A stretch of DNA of 64,000 nt from JBMOGA01 sp049318625 (GTDB lineage: Bacteria > Pseudomonadota > Alphaproteobacteria > Rhizobiales > Hyphomicrobiaceae), in the NCBI GenBank assembly GCA_049318625.1, contig JBMOGA010000002.1:1-64000 (forward strand), written 5' to 3'. Below are positions 34,689 to 44,750 of the stretch, in pieces. The notes under the pieces were generated by a model that did not search any database, was not told the DNA's origin, and was given only the letters and a program-made list of their open reading frames with translations. Position 1 is the first letter of the stretch; each line of letters begins with the position of its first letter. The translations under genes and the position numbers were made by a program.

Positions 34689-35132
34689 ATGGGTGAGACG
34701 CGCGACGTGACCCTGAGCCCGATCGAAAAGCTATGCGTCCAGCATGGTCTGCGCATGACCGGGCAGCGCCGGACCATCGCACGCATCCTGACCGAGGCCG
34801 AGGATCATCCGGACGTCGAAGAGGTCCATCGGCGGGCTGCCGCCGTCGATTCGCGCATCTCGCTGTCGACCGTCTACCGCACGCTGCGCCTGCTGGAGGA
34901 AAAGGGCATCCTGCAGCGGCACGTCTTCGGCACCGGCCGTGGCCACTACGAGCGCGCCAATATCGTCCACCATGATCACCTGATCGACGTGGACACCGGC
35001 AAGGTGATCGAGTTCCGTAACGAGGAGATCGAGCGGCTACAGGAACGCGTCGCGCGCGAACTGGGCTTCGAACTCGTCGGGCATCGCCTCGAACTCTATG
35101 GCGTTCCCCTGCGCCGCAAGCGGCGCGAGTGA
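34689..35132 (+). CDS. Fur-family regulator, probably Mur (manganese)
   Basis: 147 residues from the ATG at 34689. Winged HTH: G-L-R-M-T-G-Q-R-R-T-I-A-R-I-L and S-L-S-T-V-Y-R-T-L-R-L-L. The metal-binding H-H-D-H-L-I-D region and E-R-L-Q-E-R follow; there are no CxxC zinc motifs, so structural zinc is lacking. In Hyphomicrobiales the Fur orthologue at this position (after rimI, before plsC) is Mur, which responds to manganese; iron is handled by Irr and RirA. No Mur target box is seen in the window. Confidence 0.88.
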   Translation: MGETRDVTLSPIEKLCVQHGLRMTGQRRTIARILTEAEDHPDVEEVHRRAAAVDSRISLSTVYRTLRLLEEKGILQRHVFGTGRGHYERANIVHHDHLIDVDTGKVIEFRNEEIERLQERVARELGFELVGHRLELYGVPLRRKRRE

Positions 35133-35147
35133 CGGAGGAAGTTGCCT

Positions 35148-36017
35148 GTGGTCCAGTTGCCCGGTGAGCGTTTCGGCACGGCCTCGCTGCGTGCGGCCGC
35201 CGTGCTGGCCGGGTTCATGGCCTTTACGGTCCTGCTGATGCCAATTCAGGCCGGGCTGCTACGCCTCGGCTCCCGCTACGCCCGCACCTTCCCGCATTGG
35301 TACCACAAGCGCGTATGCCGCCTACTCGGCATCCGTCTCCATATCGAAGGTGCCGTGGTCCGCGAGTCTCCGGTGCTGATTGTCGCTAACCACACGTCGT
35401 GGCTCGACATTCCGGTGCTGTCGGCGGTCGCGCCGCTGTCCTTCGTCGCCAAGAAGGAGGTTGGCACCTGGCCGTTCGTACGCTCTCTGGCTCGCCTGCA
35501 GCGCACCGTGTTCGTCGATCGCACCCGGCGCCAGTCCGTGGGCGGCACGGCCGACGAGATGCTGGCGCGCCTGGCCGCCGGCGACGCCCTGGTGCTGTTC
35601 GCGGAAGGGACATCGAGCGACGGCAACCGGGTGCTCCCCTTCAAGACGTCGCTGTTCGCGGCTGCGAAGCCGGCCCGCACGGGGATGTCCCAAAGCGAAC
35701 CGTCGGCCGCCGTCGTCCAGACTTTGGCCCTCGTCTACACCCATGTCCACGGCGTGCCGCTGGCCCGCGGCGACCGGCCGCTCATCGGCTGGTACGGCGA
35801 CATGGAGATGGGCAGCCACGCCTGGACCCTGCTGAAAGCCGGGCCGATCGACGTCCGAATCGTGATCGGGCCACCCGTGCCCCTGGACACGTTCACCGAT
35901 CGCAAGCAATTGGCGGCGCACGCCGAATCCGAGGTCCGTCAATCGGTGGTACGGCTCTTGCGAAGCAATCCGAAGTTGCAGTTCGTTAGCCAATCCAGCA
36001 GCGAGCCCGTCGGATGA
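35148..36017 (+). CDS. PlsC-type 1-acyl-glycerol-3-phosphate acyltransferase
   Basis: 289 residues from a GTG at 35148 (GGAGGA eight bases upstream; a TTG at 35142 is too close). One N-terminal membrane segment (about 15-40). The acyltransferase motif N-H-T-S-W-L-D (His-x4-Asp, about 81-87) and F-A-E-G-T-S-S-D-G (about 148-156) are present. It acylates lysophosphatidate at sn-2 to give phosphatidate. Its place between mur and miaB is conserved in rhizobia. Confidence 0.9.
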   Translation: MVQLPGERFGTASLRAAAVLAGFMAFTVLLMPIQAGLLRLGSRYARTFPHWYHKRVCRLLGIRLHIEGAVVRESPVLIVANHTSWLDIPVLSAVAPLSFVAKKEVGTWPFVRSLARLQRTVFVDRTRRQSVGGTADEMLARLAAGDALVLFAEGTSSDGNRVLPFKTSLFAAAKPARTGMSQSEPSAAVVQTLALVYTHVHGVPLARGDRPLIGWYGDMEMGSHAWTLLKAGPIDVRIVIGPPVPLDTFTDRKQLAAHAESEVRQSVVRLLRSNPKLQFVSQSSSEPVG

Positions 36018-36032
36018 CTGGCAGATGACCAC

Positions 36033-36067
36033 TTGAAATATTATATTCACAATGCTGCAATGCAGCA
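36033..36067. promoter_or_regulatory. Candidate promoter and palindrome upstream of miaB
   Basis: An AT-rich island with TTGAAA (36033-36038) and, 17 bases on, TGCAAT (36056-36061). The perfect inverted repeat TGCTGCA-A-TGCAGCA (36053-36067) covers the -10. It would drive the miaB-phoH-ybeY-corC-lnt run. A regulator is not identified. Confidence 0.4.
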
Positions 36068-36166
36068 GTCCGTCGGAGTTGCCGTGGGTCGACGCCGTTT
36101 CGCGGCTGGCTCGGCTCGGGTGGACGTGTCGCCTCGCCGGGGCGGCATCGAGAGGTGAGGACGAGC

Positions 36167-37507
36167 ATGCCGAACAACAAGCGCGTCTACGTGAAGACGT
36201 TCGGGTGCCAGATGAACGTCTACGACAGCGAGCGCATGGCCGGGCAGCTGTCGCCCCATGGCTTCACCGAGACCGACTCCCCGGAGGATGCCGACCTCGT
36301 CATCCTCAACACCTGCCATATCCGCGAAAAGGCCGCCGAGAAGGTCTATTCCGAACTCGGCCGCGTCCGCCGCATCAAGGAGGCCCGCCGCGCCGCCGGT
36401 AAGGACACCATGGTCGCGGTGGCGGGCTGCGTGGCGCAGGCCGAGGGCGCTGAGATCGCCCGTCGCGCCCCGGTCGTCGACATCGTCGTCGGACCGCAGA
36501 GCTATCATCGCCTGCCGCAGATGTTGGCCGCCGCCGGCCGCGGTAGCGCCGTCATCGACACCGAGTTCCCCGACGAGGACAAGTTCGCCCATCTGGTGGA
36601 ACGCTCCGCGCCGCATCAGGCCGCGGCCTTCCTCACGGTGCAGGAAGGCTGTGACAAGTTCTGCACGTTCTGTGTGGTGCCCTACACCCGCGGCGTCGAG
36701 TTCTCTCGCCCGGTCGCCCGCGTTCTGGAGGAGGCCCGCAATCTGGTCGCCCGCGGCGTCCGCGAGATCACGCTGCTCGGCCAGAACGTCAATGCCTACC
36801 ATGGCGAAGGCCCCGACGGCCGCGATTGGTCGCTCGCCCGCCTGATCCAGCAGCTCGCCGACATCGATGGGCTGGAGCGGCTGCGCTACACCACCAGCCA
36901 CCCGCGCGACATGGGCGACGATCTGATCGCGGCGCACCGCACGGTGGGCAAGCTGATGCCCTACTTGCACCTGCCGGTGCAGGCCGGCTCCGACCGCATC
37001 CTGGCGGCGATGAACCGTAAGCACACGGCCGCCGAGTATCTGGCCCTCGTCGACCGCATCCGTTCGGCTCGGCCGGAAATCGCCCTGTCGACCGACATCA
37101 TCGTCGGCTTCCCGAGCGAGACCGAAGCCGAGTTCGAGGAGTCGCTGGACATCGTGCGGGCCGTCGGCTTCGCGCAGGCCTATTCCTTCAAGTACAGCGC
37201 CCGGCCGGGCACCCCGGCAGCCACCATGGATGGCCAGCTCTCCGAGGAGGTCAAGTCGGCGCGGCTCGCCCGCGTTCAGGATCTGCTCGACGGCCAGCAG
37301 TCCCGTTTCAACAAGGACTGCATCGGCAAGGTCCTGCCGGTGCTGTTCGAGCGCCCCGGCCGCCACAGTGGCCAGATCGTCGGCCGCTCTCCGTACCTGC
37401 AACTGGTGCATGCCGAAGCGCCGAGCGCCTACCTCGGGCGGATACTTCCGGTGGAAATCTCGGCCGCCGGCTCCAATAGCCTGTCGGGCGTCATACAGGC
37501 GGCATGA
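36167..37507 (+). CDS. miaB: MiaB, tRNA 2-methylthio-N6-isopentenyladenosine methylthiotransferase
   Basis: 446 residues from the ATG at 36167. Three N-terminal cluster cysteines (C14 in F-G-C-Q-M-N, C50 in N-T-C-H-I-R, C88 in A-G-C-V-A-Q), then the radical-SAM motif C-D-K-F-C-T-F-C (C162, C166, C169), and a C-terminal TRAM domain (about 375-440). It adds a methylthio group to i6A37 of tRNA, using two 4Fe-4S clusters, so it depends on Fe-S carriers such as the nearby Nfu protein. Confidence 0.96.
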   Translation: MPNNKRVYVKTFGCQMNVYDSERMAGQLSPHGFTETDSPEDADLVILNTCHIREKAAEKVYSELGRVRRIKEARRAAGKDTMVAVAGCVAQAEGAEIARRAPVVDIVVGPQSYHRLPQMLAAAGRGSAVIDTEFPDEDKFAHLVERSAPHQAAAFLTVQEGCDKFCTFCVVPYTRGVEFSRPVARVLEEARNLVARGVREITLLGQNVNAYHGEGPDGRDWSLARLIQQLADIDGLERLRYTTSHPRDMGDDLIAAHRTVGKLMPYLHLPVQAGSDRILAAMNRKHTAAEYLALVDRIRSARPEIALSTDIIVGFPSETEAEFEESLDIVRAVGFAQAYSFKYSARPGTPAATMDGQLSEEVKSARLARVQDLLDGQQSRFNKDCIGKVLPVLFERPGRHSGQIVGRSPYLQLVHAEAPSAYLGRILPVEISAAGSNSLSGVIQAA

Positions 37508-37637
37508 AACCCCGTCAGCCTTTACGAAGGAGGCTGATCCGCGCTACCCATGAACGGCTTCGGGCACGCCACGGCGCTGCATCGTCGCGTCGCGAGTGGA
37601 GGCGGGGTCAGTTGCACGTCGGTGCGGAGATCATGAT

Positions 37638-38631
<994 letters not shown>

Positions 38632-38642
<11 letters not shown>

Positions 38643-39156
38643 GCCAGGCCAAGCCGCCGAACCGGACGCGCAGAGTAGCACCCTCACTCTGGCAGTCGTC
38701 GCCAACGCGGGCGACTGGTCGGCCATCGACGACCCGGAGCGTCGGGTCGCCGATGTCGCACGCGCCATCGTCGTCGCGCTCGGTGACGAGGCCAGCGGCA
38801 TGGCGACGATCGCGCTCTCCGACAATGCCGAGGTGCGCCAGCTCAATGCCGCGTGGCGCGGCAAGGACAAGCCGACAAACGTCCTGTCGTTCCCCGCCGC
38901 CGAAAATCCCGGCGAGCCCGACTTTCTCGGCGACGTGATCCTGGCCATCGAGACCCTCGAGGTCGAGGCCCGTGAGCTCGGTGTGCCGCTCGCCCACCAT
39001 TTCGCGCATCTTGTCCTGCATGGTTTTCTGCATTTGCTCGGCTACGACCACGAGACCGAGGTCGAAGCCGAGGAGATGGAGCGTCTCGAGGTGCGGATCC
39101 TCGCGACGCTCGGTATTCCTGACCCCTATGATTCGGCGCCAGCAGCGGCCGGCTGA
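38632..39156 (+). CDS. ybeY: YbeY, endoribonuclease of 16S rRNA processing
   Basis: 174 residues from a GTG at 38632, nine bases after GGAGG and overlapping the phoH stop by 11 bases. The zinc motif H-G-F-L-H-L-L-G-Y-D-H is complete. N-V-L-S-F-P is the conserved substrate strand. It is needed for 16S rRNA 3-prime maturation and ribosome quality control. Translationally coupled to the PhoH-like gene. Confidence 0.93.
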
Positions 39157-39200
39157 ACAGCCGGCGTGCCTGGCATCCGTGCCGAGGTGAATTCGAGAGA

Positions 39201-40250
39201 ATGAGTAACGACAATCTGACTTCGAGGGGCGACAACGGCCCGGGCGAGACGCGCCCGAGCGGCCCGGGATGGCTGGCCGCGCTGCGGACCCGCCTCGGTC
39301 TCGCCGGCAGCCCCACATTGCGCGAGACCATCCAGGAAGCGCTCACCGCGGAAACCGACGAAACCTCCGCGTTCTCGGCCGAGGAGCGGGAGATGTTTCT
39401 CCGCCTCCTGCGGTTCGGGGCGCTCCGCGTCGTCGACGTCATGGTGCCGCGCGCCGACATCATCGCCGTCGACGAGAGCGAGTCTCTGGCCGGCCTGCTG
39501 CGCACCTTCGAGGAGGCTGGTGTCTCGCGCATCCCGCTGTTCCACGAGACGCTCGACGACCCCCGCGGGATGATCCACGTGAAGGATCTGTTCCGCTGGA
39601 TGCTCGGCGAGTCGCACCAGCGTGCGGGCGACACCAAGTCGCCCGGCCAGCGGGCCGCTGCCGCCCAGCCGGCCGCCGTTGAAGCTGCGAAGCCGGCGCC
39701 GACCCAGGCCTTCCAGTTCAAGGAGGTCGATCTTGCCCGGCCCGTCGCCGTTGCCAAGATCCGTCGCCCCGTCCTCTACGTGCCGCCGTCGATGCCGGCC
39801 ATGAACCTGCTCATTCGTATGCAGTCCACGCGCATTCACATGGCGCTGGTCGTCGACGAGTATGGTGGCACCGACGGTCTGGTGACCATTGAGGATCTGG
39901 TCGAGCAGATCGTCGGCGACATCGAGGACGAGCATGACGAAGCCGAAGCGGCCTTGATCGTCGAGGAGCCGAAGCTCGGTCTGCTGGCTGCGGCCCGCAC
40001 GCCGGTGAAGGAGCTGGAGGATCGCCTCGGTGTGGTGCTGCTGTCGGCCGACGAGGCCGAGGACATCGACACGCTGGGCGGCCTCGTGTTCGCGCTCGTC
40101 GGCCGAGTACCCGCCCGCGGCGAGATGGTCCGCCATCCGTCGGGGATCGAGTTCGAGGTTCTCGATGCTGATCCCCGGCGCGTGAAGAAGCTCAAGATCC
40201 ATCGGCCGCAGCTTCCGGGCACGGAGCCGGCCGCGGTCGACAAGCACTGA
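39201..40250 (+). CDS. CorC/HlyC-type CBS-domain protein
   Basis: 349 residues, soluble. Two CBS domains (about 80-135 and 190-245; note V-M-V-P-R-A-D-I and D-E-Y-G-G-T-D-G-L-V-T) with a Pro/Ala-rich linker between them, then the CorC_HlyC transporter-associated domain (about 265-340, with D-T-L-G-G-L-V-F). Associated with magnesium/cobalt efflux. The linker is longer than in E. coli CorC. It overlaps the lnt ATG by one base. Confidence 0.9.
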   Translation: MSNDNLTSRGDNGPGETRPSGPGWLAALRTRLGLAGSPTLRETIQEALTAETDETSAFSAEEREMFLRLLRFGALRVVDVMVPRADIIAVDESESLAGLLRTFEEAGVSRIPLFHETLDDPRGMIHVKDLFRWMLGESHQRAGDTKSPGQRAAAAQPAAVEAAKPAPTQAFQFKEVDLARPVAVAKIRRPVLYVPPSMPAMNLLIRMQSTRIHMALVVDEYGGTDGLVTIEDLVEQIVGDIEDEHDEAEAALIVEEPKLGLLAAARTPVKELEDRLGVVLLSADEAEDIDTLGGLVFALVGRVPARGEMVRHPSGIEFEVLDADPRRVKKLKIHRPQLPGTEPAAVDKH

Positions 40251-41902
40251 TGCTGCAGGAGGCGACGGTCGCGATCCGGGCACGCCTCGCGACCGTTGCC
40301 TGCGCCGTCGCGGCGACGGCGGCGTGGCTTGCGGCGCTGGCCGGATGGCGCCGATGGCTCGTCGCGCTGGGTCTCGGCACGCTGTCCATTCTCGCCATGG
40401 CCCCGTTCTTCGCGAGTCCGGTGCTGTTGCTGACCCTGCCAGGGCTGGTCTGGCTCATCGACGGCATCGTCCGGTCGGAGCCGGTACCGCGCCGTCGCCT
40501 GCGCGCCGCCGCGGCCGTCGGTTGGTGGTTCGGCTTCGGCTATCACGCCGCGGGCCTGTTCTGGATCGGCAAGGCCTTTCTCGTCGAGGCCGAGGTGTTC
40601 GCCTGGCTGATGCCGTTCGCCGTCACGCTGATGCCGGCCGGGCTCGCGCTGTTCATGGCGGCCGCGTTGGCGGTCGCCGCCCACGTCTGGCAGCCCGGCG
40701 GCGGCCGTGTTCTGGTGCTCGCCCTGGTGCTGACGGCCGCGGAATGGCTGCGCGGCCACGTCCTCACGGGCTTTCCCTGGAACGTACTCGGCTACGCCCT
40801 CACCGAGCCGCTGGTCCTGCTCCAATCGGTCTCCGTTCTCGGCATCTACGGTCTGACGCTGGTGGCGGTGATCGCCGCCGCGCTGCCCGCCGTCACGCTC
40901 GCCGACCACGGCGCCACGTGGTCGGGCGCGCGCGGGGCCGCCATCACCGCCGCACTGGTCGCGGTGCTCGCGATCTTCGGCGCGCTGCGCTTGGCACAGC
41001 CGGTCCCGCCGCCGGTCGACGGCGTCCGCGTGCGCATCGTGCAGCCGAGCATTCCGCAGGATCAGAAGTGGCAGCCGGCCAACCAGCGCGCCAATTTTCT
41101 CAAGCACCTCGAATTAACCGCGACCGCGCCCGACGGCCGCATCGACGAGCTCGCGGGCGTGACCCACGTCGTGTGGCCGGAGGCGGCGATGCCGTTCCAG
41201 CCACTCCGCAGTCCCGAGGTCGTCGCGGTGCTCGGCCAGCGCATCGGCCCCGGCCGCTGGTTGTTGGCCGGCGCCCTGCGCACGGAAGACGGAGCCGATG
41301 GCCGGCGCCGGGCCTTCAACAGTCTGATGGTTTTTGATTTGCAGGGATTATCGAGTCTCTATGATAAAACGCATTTGGTGCCATTCGGCGAGTATCTGCC
41401 ATTTCAATCTTTGCTAGAGTCAATTGGATTAGAACAACTGACGCGGGTGCGAGGGGGTTTTTCGATTGGTCCCGAACCGCGGCCGCTGCTGACGGTGCCC
41501 GGTCTGCCACCCGTCGGTCCGCTCATTTGTTACGAGGCGATCTTTCCCGCGCAGGTGGTGCAAGGCCCGCAGCGGCCGGGCCTTCTGGTGAATGTGACGA
41601 ACGACGGCTGGTTCGGCCAGACGACCGGACCGCGGCAGCATTTTCATCAGGCGCGCGTCCGTGCGGTCGAGGAAGGAGTGCCACTGATACGTGCGGCGAA
41701 TAATGGAATTTCCGGATTGGTTGATCCGCACGGCCGAATTCTCGCCAGGATCGAATTGGACGTCGCCGCAACCGCTGACGTTGCGGTGCCGGCCGCATTA
41801 ACGTTACCAATATACGCCCAATTCGGCGACATTGTTTGTCTGGCCCTATGGGTTTCTATTTTCTTGACGCTGATGATTGGTCGTCCTATCAAGATACTAT
41901 GA
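40250..41902 (+). CDS. lnt: Lnt, apolipoprotein N-acyltransferase
   Basis: 550 residues. About seven membrane segments in residues 10-250 precede a nitrilase domain (about 260-515) with the catalytic triad E311 (V-W-P-E-A-A), K373 (Y-D-K-T-H-L-V-P-F-G-E-Y) and C427 (I-C-Y-E-A), and a final membrane helix. It adds the third acyl chain to lipoproteins in the inner membrane. Base composition falls sharply after about 41325 and again near 41690-41900, while the protein stays canonical. Confidence 0.94.
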   Translation: MLQEATVAIRARLATVACAVAATAAWLAALAGWRRWLVALGLGTLSILAMAPFFASPVLLLTLPGLVWLIDGIVRSEPVPRRRLRAAAAVGWWFGFGYHAAGLFWIGKAFLVEAEVFAWLMPFAVTLMPAGLALFMAAALAVAAHVWQPGGGRVLVLALVLTAAEWLRGHVLTGFPWNVLGYALTEPLVLLQSVSVLGIYGLTLVAVIAAALPAVTLADHGATWSGARGAAITAALVAVLAIFGALRLAQPVPPPVDGVRVRIVQPSIPQDQKWQPANQRANFLKHLELTATAPDGRIDELAGVTHVVWPEAAMPFQPLRSPEVVAVLGQRIGPGRWLLAGALRTEDGADGRRRAFNSLMVFDLQGLSSLYDKTHLVPFGEYLPFQSLLESIGLEQLTRVRGGFSIGPEPRPLLTVPGLPPVGPLICYEAIFPAQVVQGPQRPGLLVNVTNDGWFGQTTGPRQHFHQARVRAVEEGVPLIRAANNGISGLVDPHGRILARIELDVAATADVAVPAALTLPIYAQFGDIVCLALWVSIFLTLMIGRPIKIL

Positions 41903-42019
41903 CGTGTTCAGCGTAACCAGAAGGCGATCACCGAGGCGGATCTGCTCGTGAGTGAGCACAACGCAAAGTAGAGCCGACGCGCTGACGATGTGGACCCCCG
42001 GGCGTCTGAGGATTCGGTA

Positions 42020-42493
42020 ATGACAGAAGAGATCGAAAGGGCGGTTGCAGCAGAGGAGCGCAATGCACGCCGGCCCAATCCCATGGACATCCATGTGGGC
42101 ACGCGGGTCCGGTTGCGCCGCATCCTGCTCGGCATGAGCCAGGAGAAGCTCGGCGAGCGGCTGGGCCTGACGTTCCAGCAGATTCAAAAGTACGAGAAGG
42201 GCGTAAATCGCATCGGTGCCAGTCGCCTGTTCGACATGTCGCGGGTGCTCGGCGTGCCGGTGCAGTTCTTTTACGACGAGGCGCCGCTGCCGGTCAGCGT
42301 CATGGACAGCCACCCGTCGGGCTTCTCCGAACGCCCGAACGACGGCTACCTGGCCGAATTCCTGAACAGTCGCGAGGGCATCGAGCTCAACCGGGCCTTC
42401 GTGCGCATCGCCGACCCCAAGCTGCGCCGCTCGATTATCGAACTGGTGCGGGCGATGGCCGGCGAAACGGCAGTGGGTAACCACGCCATGTGA
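42020..42493 (+). CDS. XRE-family regulator, PraR-like
   Basis: 157 residues from the ATG at 42020. The HTH spans about 29-85: V-R-L-R-R-I-L-L-G-M-S-Q-E-K-L-G-E-R-L-G-L-T-F-Q-Q-I-Q-K-Y-E-K-G. The C-terminal 70 residues include F-Y-D-E-A-P-L-P-V. Rhizobial proteins of this form between lnt and metK include PraR, a regulator of quorum sensing and biofilm genes. I infer orthology from HTH sequence and position. Confidence 0.82.
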   Translation: MTEEIERAVAAEERNARRPNPMDIHVGTRVRLRRILLGMSQEKLGERLGLTFQQIQKYEKGVNRIGASRLFDMSRVLGVPVQFFYDEAPLPVSVMDSHPSGFSERPNDGYLAEFLNSREGIELNRAFVRIADPKLRRSIIELVRAMAGETAVGNHAM

Positions 42494-42503
42494 GCCGGCG
42501 CGG

Positions 42504-42541
42504 GCGGCTGTTGGTCTCTTTTGCGACCTTGTGGCAGCCGC
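42504..42541 (+). other. Stem-loop between the PraR-like gene and metK
   Basis: Outer stem GCGGCTG (42504-42510) with CAGCCGC (42535-42541), inner stem GGTC (42513-42516) with GACC (42525-42528), and an asymmetric internal loop of 2 and 6 bases. No T-run follows, so it is not a typical terminator; TTGACC begins at 42544. It could be a terminator stem, a regulated metK leader or an mRNA end-protecting structure. It does not match the SAM-II, SAH or SAM/SAH riboswitch patterns I know. Confidence 0.45.
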
Positions 42542-42613
42542 GCTTGACCCCCGGGCCGAAAGACGGCAAACAACGGCGCCATTTACGGCTCGGCCAATAA
42601 AACGGGGTCCAAC

Positions 42614-43810
42614 GTGTCGCGCAAGTCCTATCTGTTCACCAGCGAGTCTGTGTCGGAGGGGCATCCTGACAAGGTCTGCGATCGCATCTCCGATGAGATC
42701 GTCGACCTGTTCTTCCGGGAAGGTCCCAAGGCGGGAATCGATCCCTGGAACATCCGTGCTGCCTGCGAGACCCTGGCCACGACCAATCGCGTCGTGATCG
42801 CCGGCGAAACCCGCGGCCCCTCGACCGTCACCCGCGACTGGGTTGCCCACGTCGCCCGCATGGCGATCCGCGACATCGGCTACGAGCAGCCCGGTTTCCA
42901 CTGGGACACCTGCCAGATCGACGTCCTCCTCCACCCGCAGTCGGCCGATATCGCGCAGGGCGTCGATGCGCGCCAGCCGAGCAATCAGGAGGAAGGCGCG
43001 GGCGACCAGGGCATCATGTTCGGGTACGCCTGCAACGAGACGCCGGAATTGATGCCGGCGCCCATATTTTACGCCCACAAGATTCTCCGGTTGATCTCCG
43101 AGGCCCGCCACGCCGACCGGGAAAAGGTGCTCGGCCCCGACTCCAAGAGCCAGGTCACCGTTCAGTACGAAAACGGCAAGCCGGTTGGCGTCACCCAGAT
43201 CGTGGTGTCTCACCAGCACCTCATCGAGAACATGACGTCGCATCAGGTGCGCGAACTGGTCGAGCCCTACGTGCGCCGCGCCCTGCCCGACGGCTGGATC
43301 TCCAAGAATACCGTCTGGCACATCAATCCGACCGGCAAGTTCTTCATCGGCGGTCCGGACGGCGACAGCGGTCTCACCGGCCGTAAGATCATCGTCGACA
43401 CCTACGGCGGCGCGGCCCCGCATGGCGGCGGAGCGTTCTCCGGCAAGGACCCGACCAAGGTCGATCGCTCGGCCGCCTACGCCGCCCGCTATCTGGCCAA
43501 GAACGTCGTCGCTTCGGGCGTCGCCGAACGCTGCACCATCCAGCTCTCCTACGCCATCGGCGTGGCTCGCCCGCTGTCGATCTACGTCGACACGCACGGC
43601 ACCGGCCGCGTCGAGGAATCGCGCCTCGAGAGCGTGCTCGGCGAAGTCATGGACCTGACGCCGCGCGGCATCCGCAAGCATCTCGACCTCAACAAGCCGA
43701 TCTATGCCCGCACCTCCGCTTATGGCCACTTCGGCCGGGCGCCGGAGGCCGACGGCGGCTTCTCCTGGGAGCGCGTCGATCTGGCCGAGGCCATCAAGAA
43801 GGCCCTCTGA
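42614..43810 (+). CDS. metK: MetK, S-adenosylmethionine synthetase
   Basis: 398 residues from a GTG at 42614. Conserved G-H-P-D-K-V-C-D (16-23), the hexapeptide loop G-A-G-D-Q-G-I-M-F-G-Y-A (about 128-139), and the P-loop-like G-G-G-A-F-S-G-K-D (about 275-283) are intact. It makes SAM from methionine and ATP; the window holds several SAM users (UbiE, TrmB, MiaB, two other methyltransferases). Confidence 0.97.
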   Translation: MSRKSYLFTSESVSEGHPDKVCDRISDEIVDLFFREGPKAGIDPWNIRAACETLATTNRVVIAGETRGPSTVTRDWVAHVARMAIRDIGYEQPGFHWDTCQIDVLLHPQSADIAQGVDARQPSNQEEGAGDQGIMFGYACNETPELMPAPIFYAHKILRLISEARHADREKVLGPDSKSQVTVQYENGKPVGVTQIVVSHQHLIENMTSHQVRELVEPYVRRALPDGWISKNTVWHINPTGKFFIGGPDGDSGLTGRKIIVDTYGGAAPHGGGAFSGKDPTKVDRSAAYAARYLAKNVVASGVAERCTIQLSYAIGVARPLSIYVDTHGTGRVEESRLESVLGEVMDLTPRGIRKHLDLNKPIYARTSAYGHFGRAPEADGGFSWERVDLAEAIKKAL

Positions 43811-43838
43811 CCCTCACCGGTCGGCAGCACATGAGGCC

Positions 43839-43863
43839 ACGGCCGCGGCTCTGTCGCGGCCGT
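43839..43863 (+). terminator. Terminator-like hairpin after metK
   Basis: ACGGCCGCG (43839-43847), loop GCTCTGT, CGCGGCCGT (43855-43863), followed by TGCCGTTT. Perfect 9-bp stem, weak T-rich tail, 27 bases before the trmB ATG. Confidence 0.5.
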
Positions 43864-43889
43864 TGCCGTTTCGCGATGGGGTGATCACC

Positions 43890-44609
43890 ATGAGCGACGA
43901 GGACGACTGGGCGAGCGAGTTGCGAACCTTCGGTCGCCGGCGCAGGCGCACCTTGAGTGTCCGCCAGAGCGCGCTGGTCGCCGACGAGTTGCCCCGCCGC
44001 GCCGTCGATCTCGCCCACGCGGCCCCGGCCCCGTTGACGGCACTGTTCGCGCCGCCCACTGGCGATGTCTGGCTGGAAATCGGCTTCGGAGGTGGCGAGC
44101 ACCTGCTCTGGCAGGCACGCGAGAACCCGGCCGTCGGCCTGATCGGCTGCGAACCTTTCCTCGATGGTGTCGTGAAGGTCGTCGACGCGCTGGCCGCCGA
44201 GCAGCGCGCCAACGTCCGCATCCATGCCGACGACGCCCGACCGCTGTTGCGCTGGCTGCCGCCGGCCTCGATCGGGCGGGCCTTCGTCCTGTATCCGGAC
44301 CCGTGGCCCAAGCGTCGCCATCAGAAGCGCCGGCTGGTCGCTACACCGCTGCTGGATCTGCTGGCCCGCGCCTTGCGGCCCGGCGCCGAGCTGCGGATTG
44401 CGACGGATATCGCCGATTATGTCCGCACCATCCTGCTGGCGGCGCTGCCCCATCCGGCGTTCGTCTGGCGCGCAACCTGCCCGAAGGATTGGCAGCAGCG
44501 GCCGGCCGATTGGCCGACGACCCGTTACGAGCAGAAGGCGCTGCGCGAAGGGCGTCGCCCGCATTATCTCGTTTTCGAGCGCACCGACCGCCCCGGTGCA
44601 GAAATCTAG
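43890..44609 (+). CDS. trmB: TrmB, tRNA (guanine-46-N7)-methyltransferase
   Basis: 239 residues from the ATG at 43890. The SAM motif is L-E-I-G-F-G-G-G-E-H (about 61-70), and the diagnostic Y-P-D-P-W-P-K-R-R-H-Q-K-R-R (about 137-150) is present, followed by A-T-D and T-R-Y-E-Q-K-A-L-R-E-G motifs. It methylates G46 in the tRNA variable loop. Position between metK and rimP is conserved in rhizobia. Confidence 0.95.
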   Translation: MSDEDDWASELRTFGRRRRRTLSVRQSALVADELPRRAVDLAHAAPAPLTALFAPPTGDVWLEIGFGGGEHLLWQARENPAVGLIGCEPFLDGVVKVVDALAAEQRANVRIHADDARPLLRWLPPASIGRAFVLYPDPWPKRRHQKRRLVATPLLDLLARALRPGAELRIATDIADYVRTILLAALPHPAFVWRATCPKDWQQRPADWPTTRYEQKALREGRRPHYLVFERTDRPGAEI

Positions 44610-44750
44610 CACTGCAAGCCGCCGCACCAACGCCTTGGACGCGAACGCACAAGCGCGATGGACGGTCGAGCGCCGCGGGGTCTCGGATGGGTCCTTTCGA
44701 CCACAGCCCGGCCGGTTCCCCGGAAGTGCCAAAAAAATGTCAAATTGCCC

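Noticed and set aside
42494..42613. SAM-II, SAH or SAM/SAH riboswitch before metK
   Set aside because: The conserved cores of these motifs are not present; only a generic stem-loop is seen.
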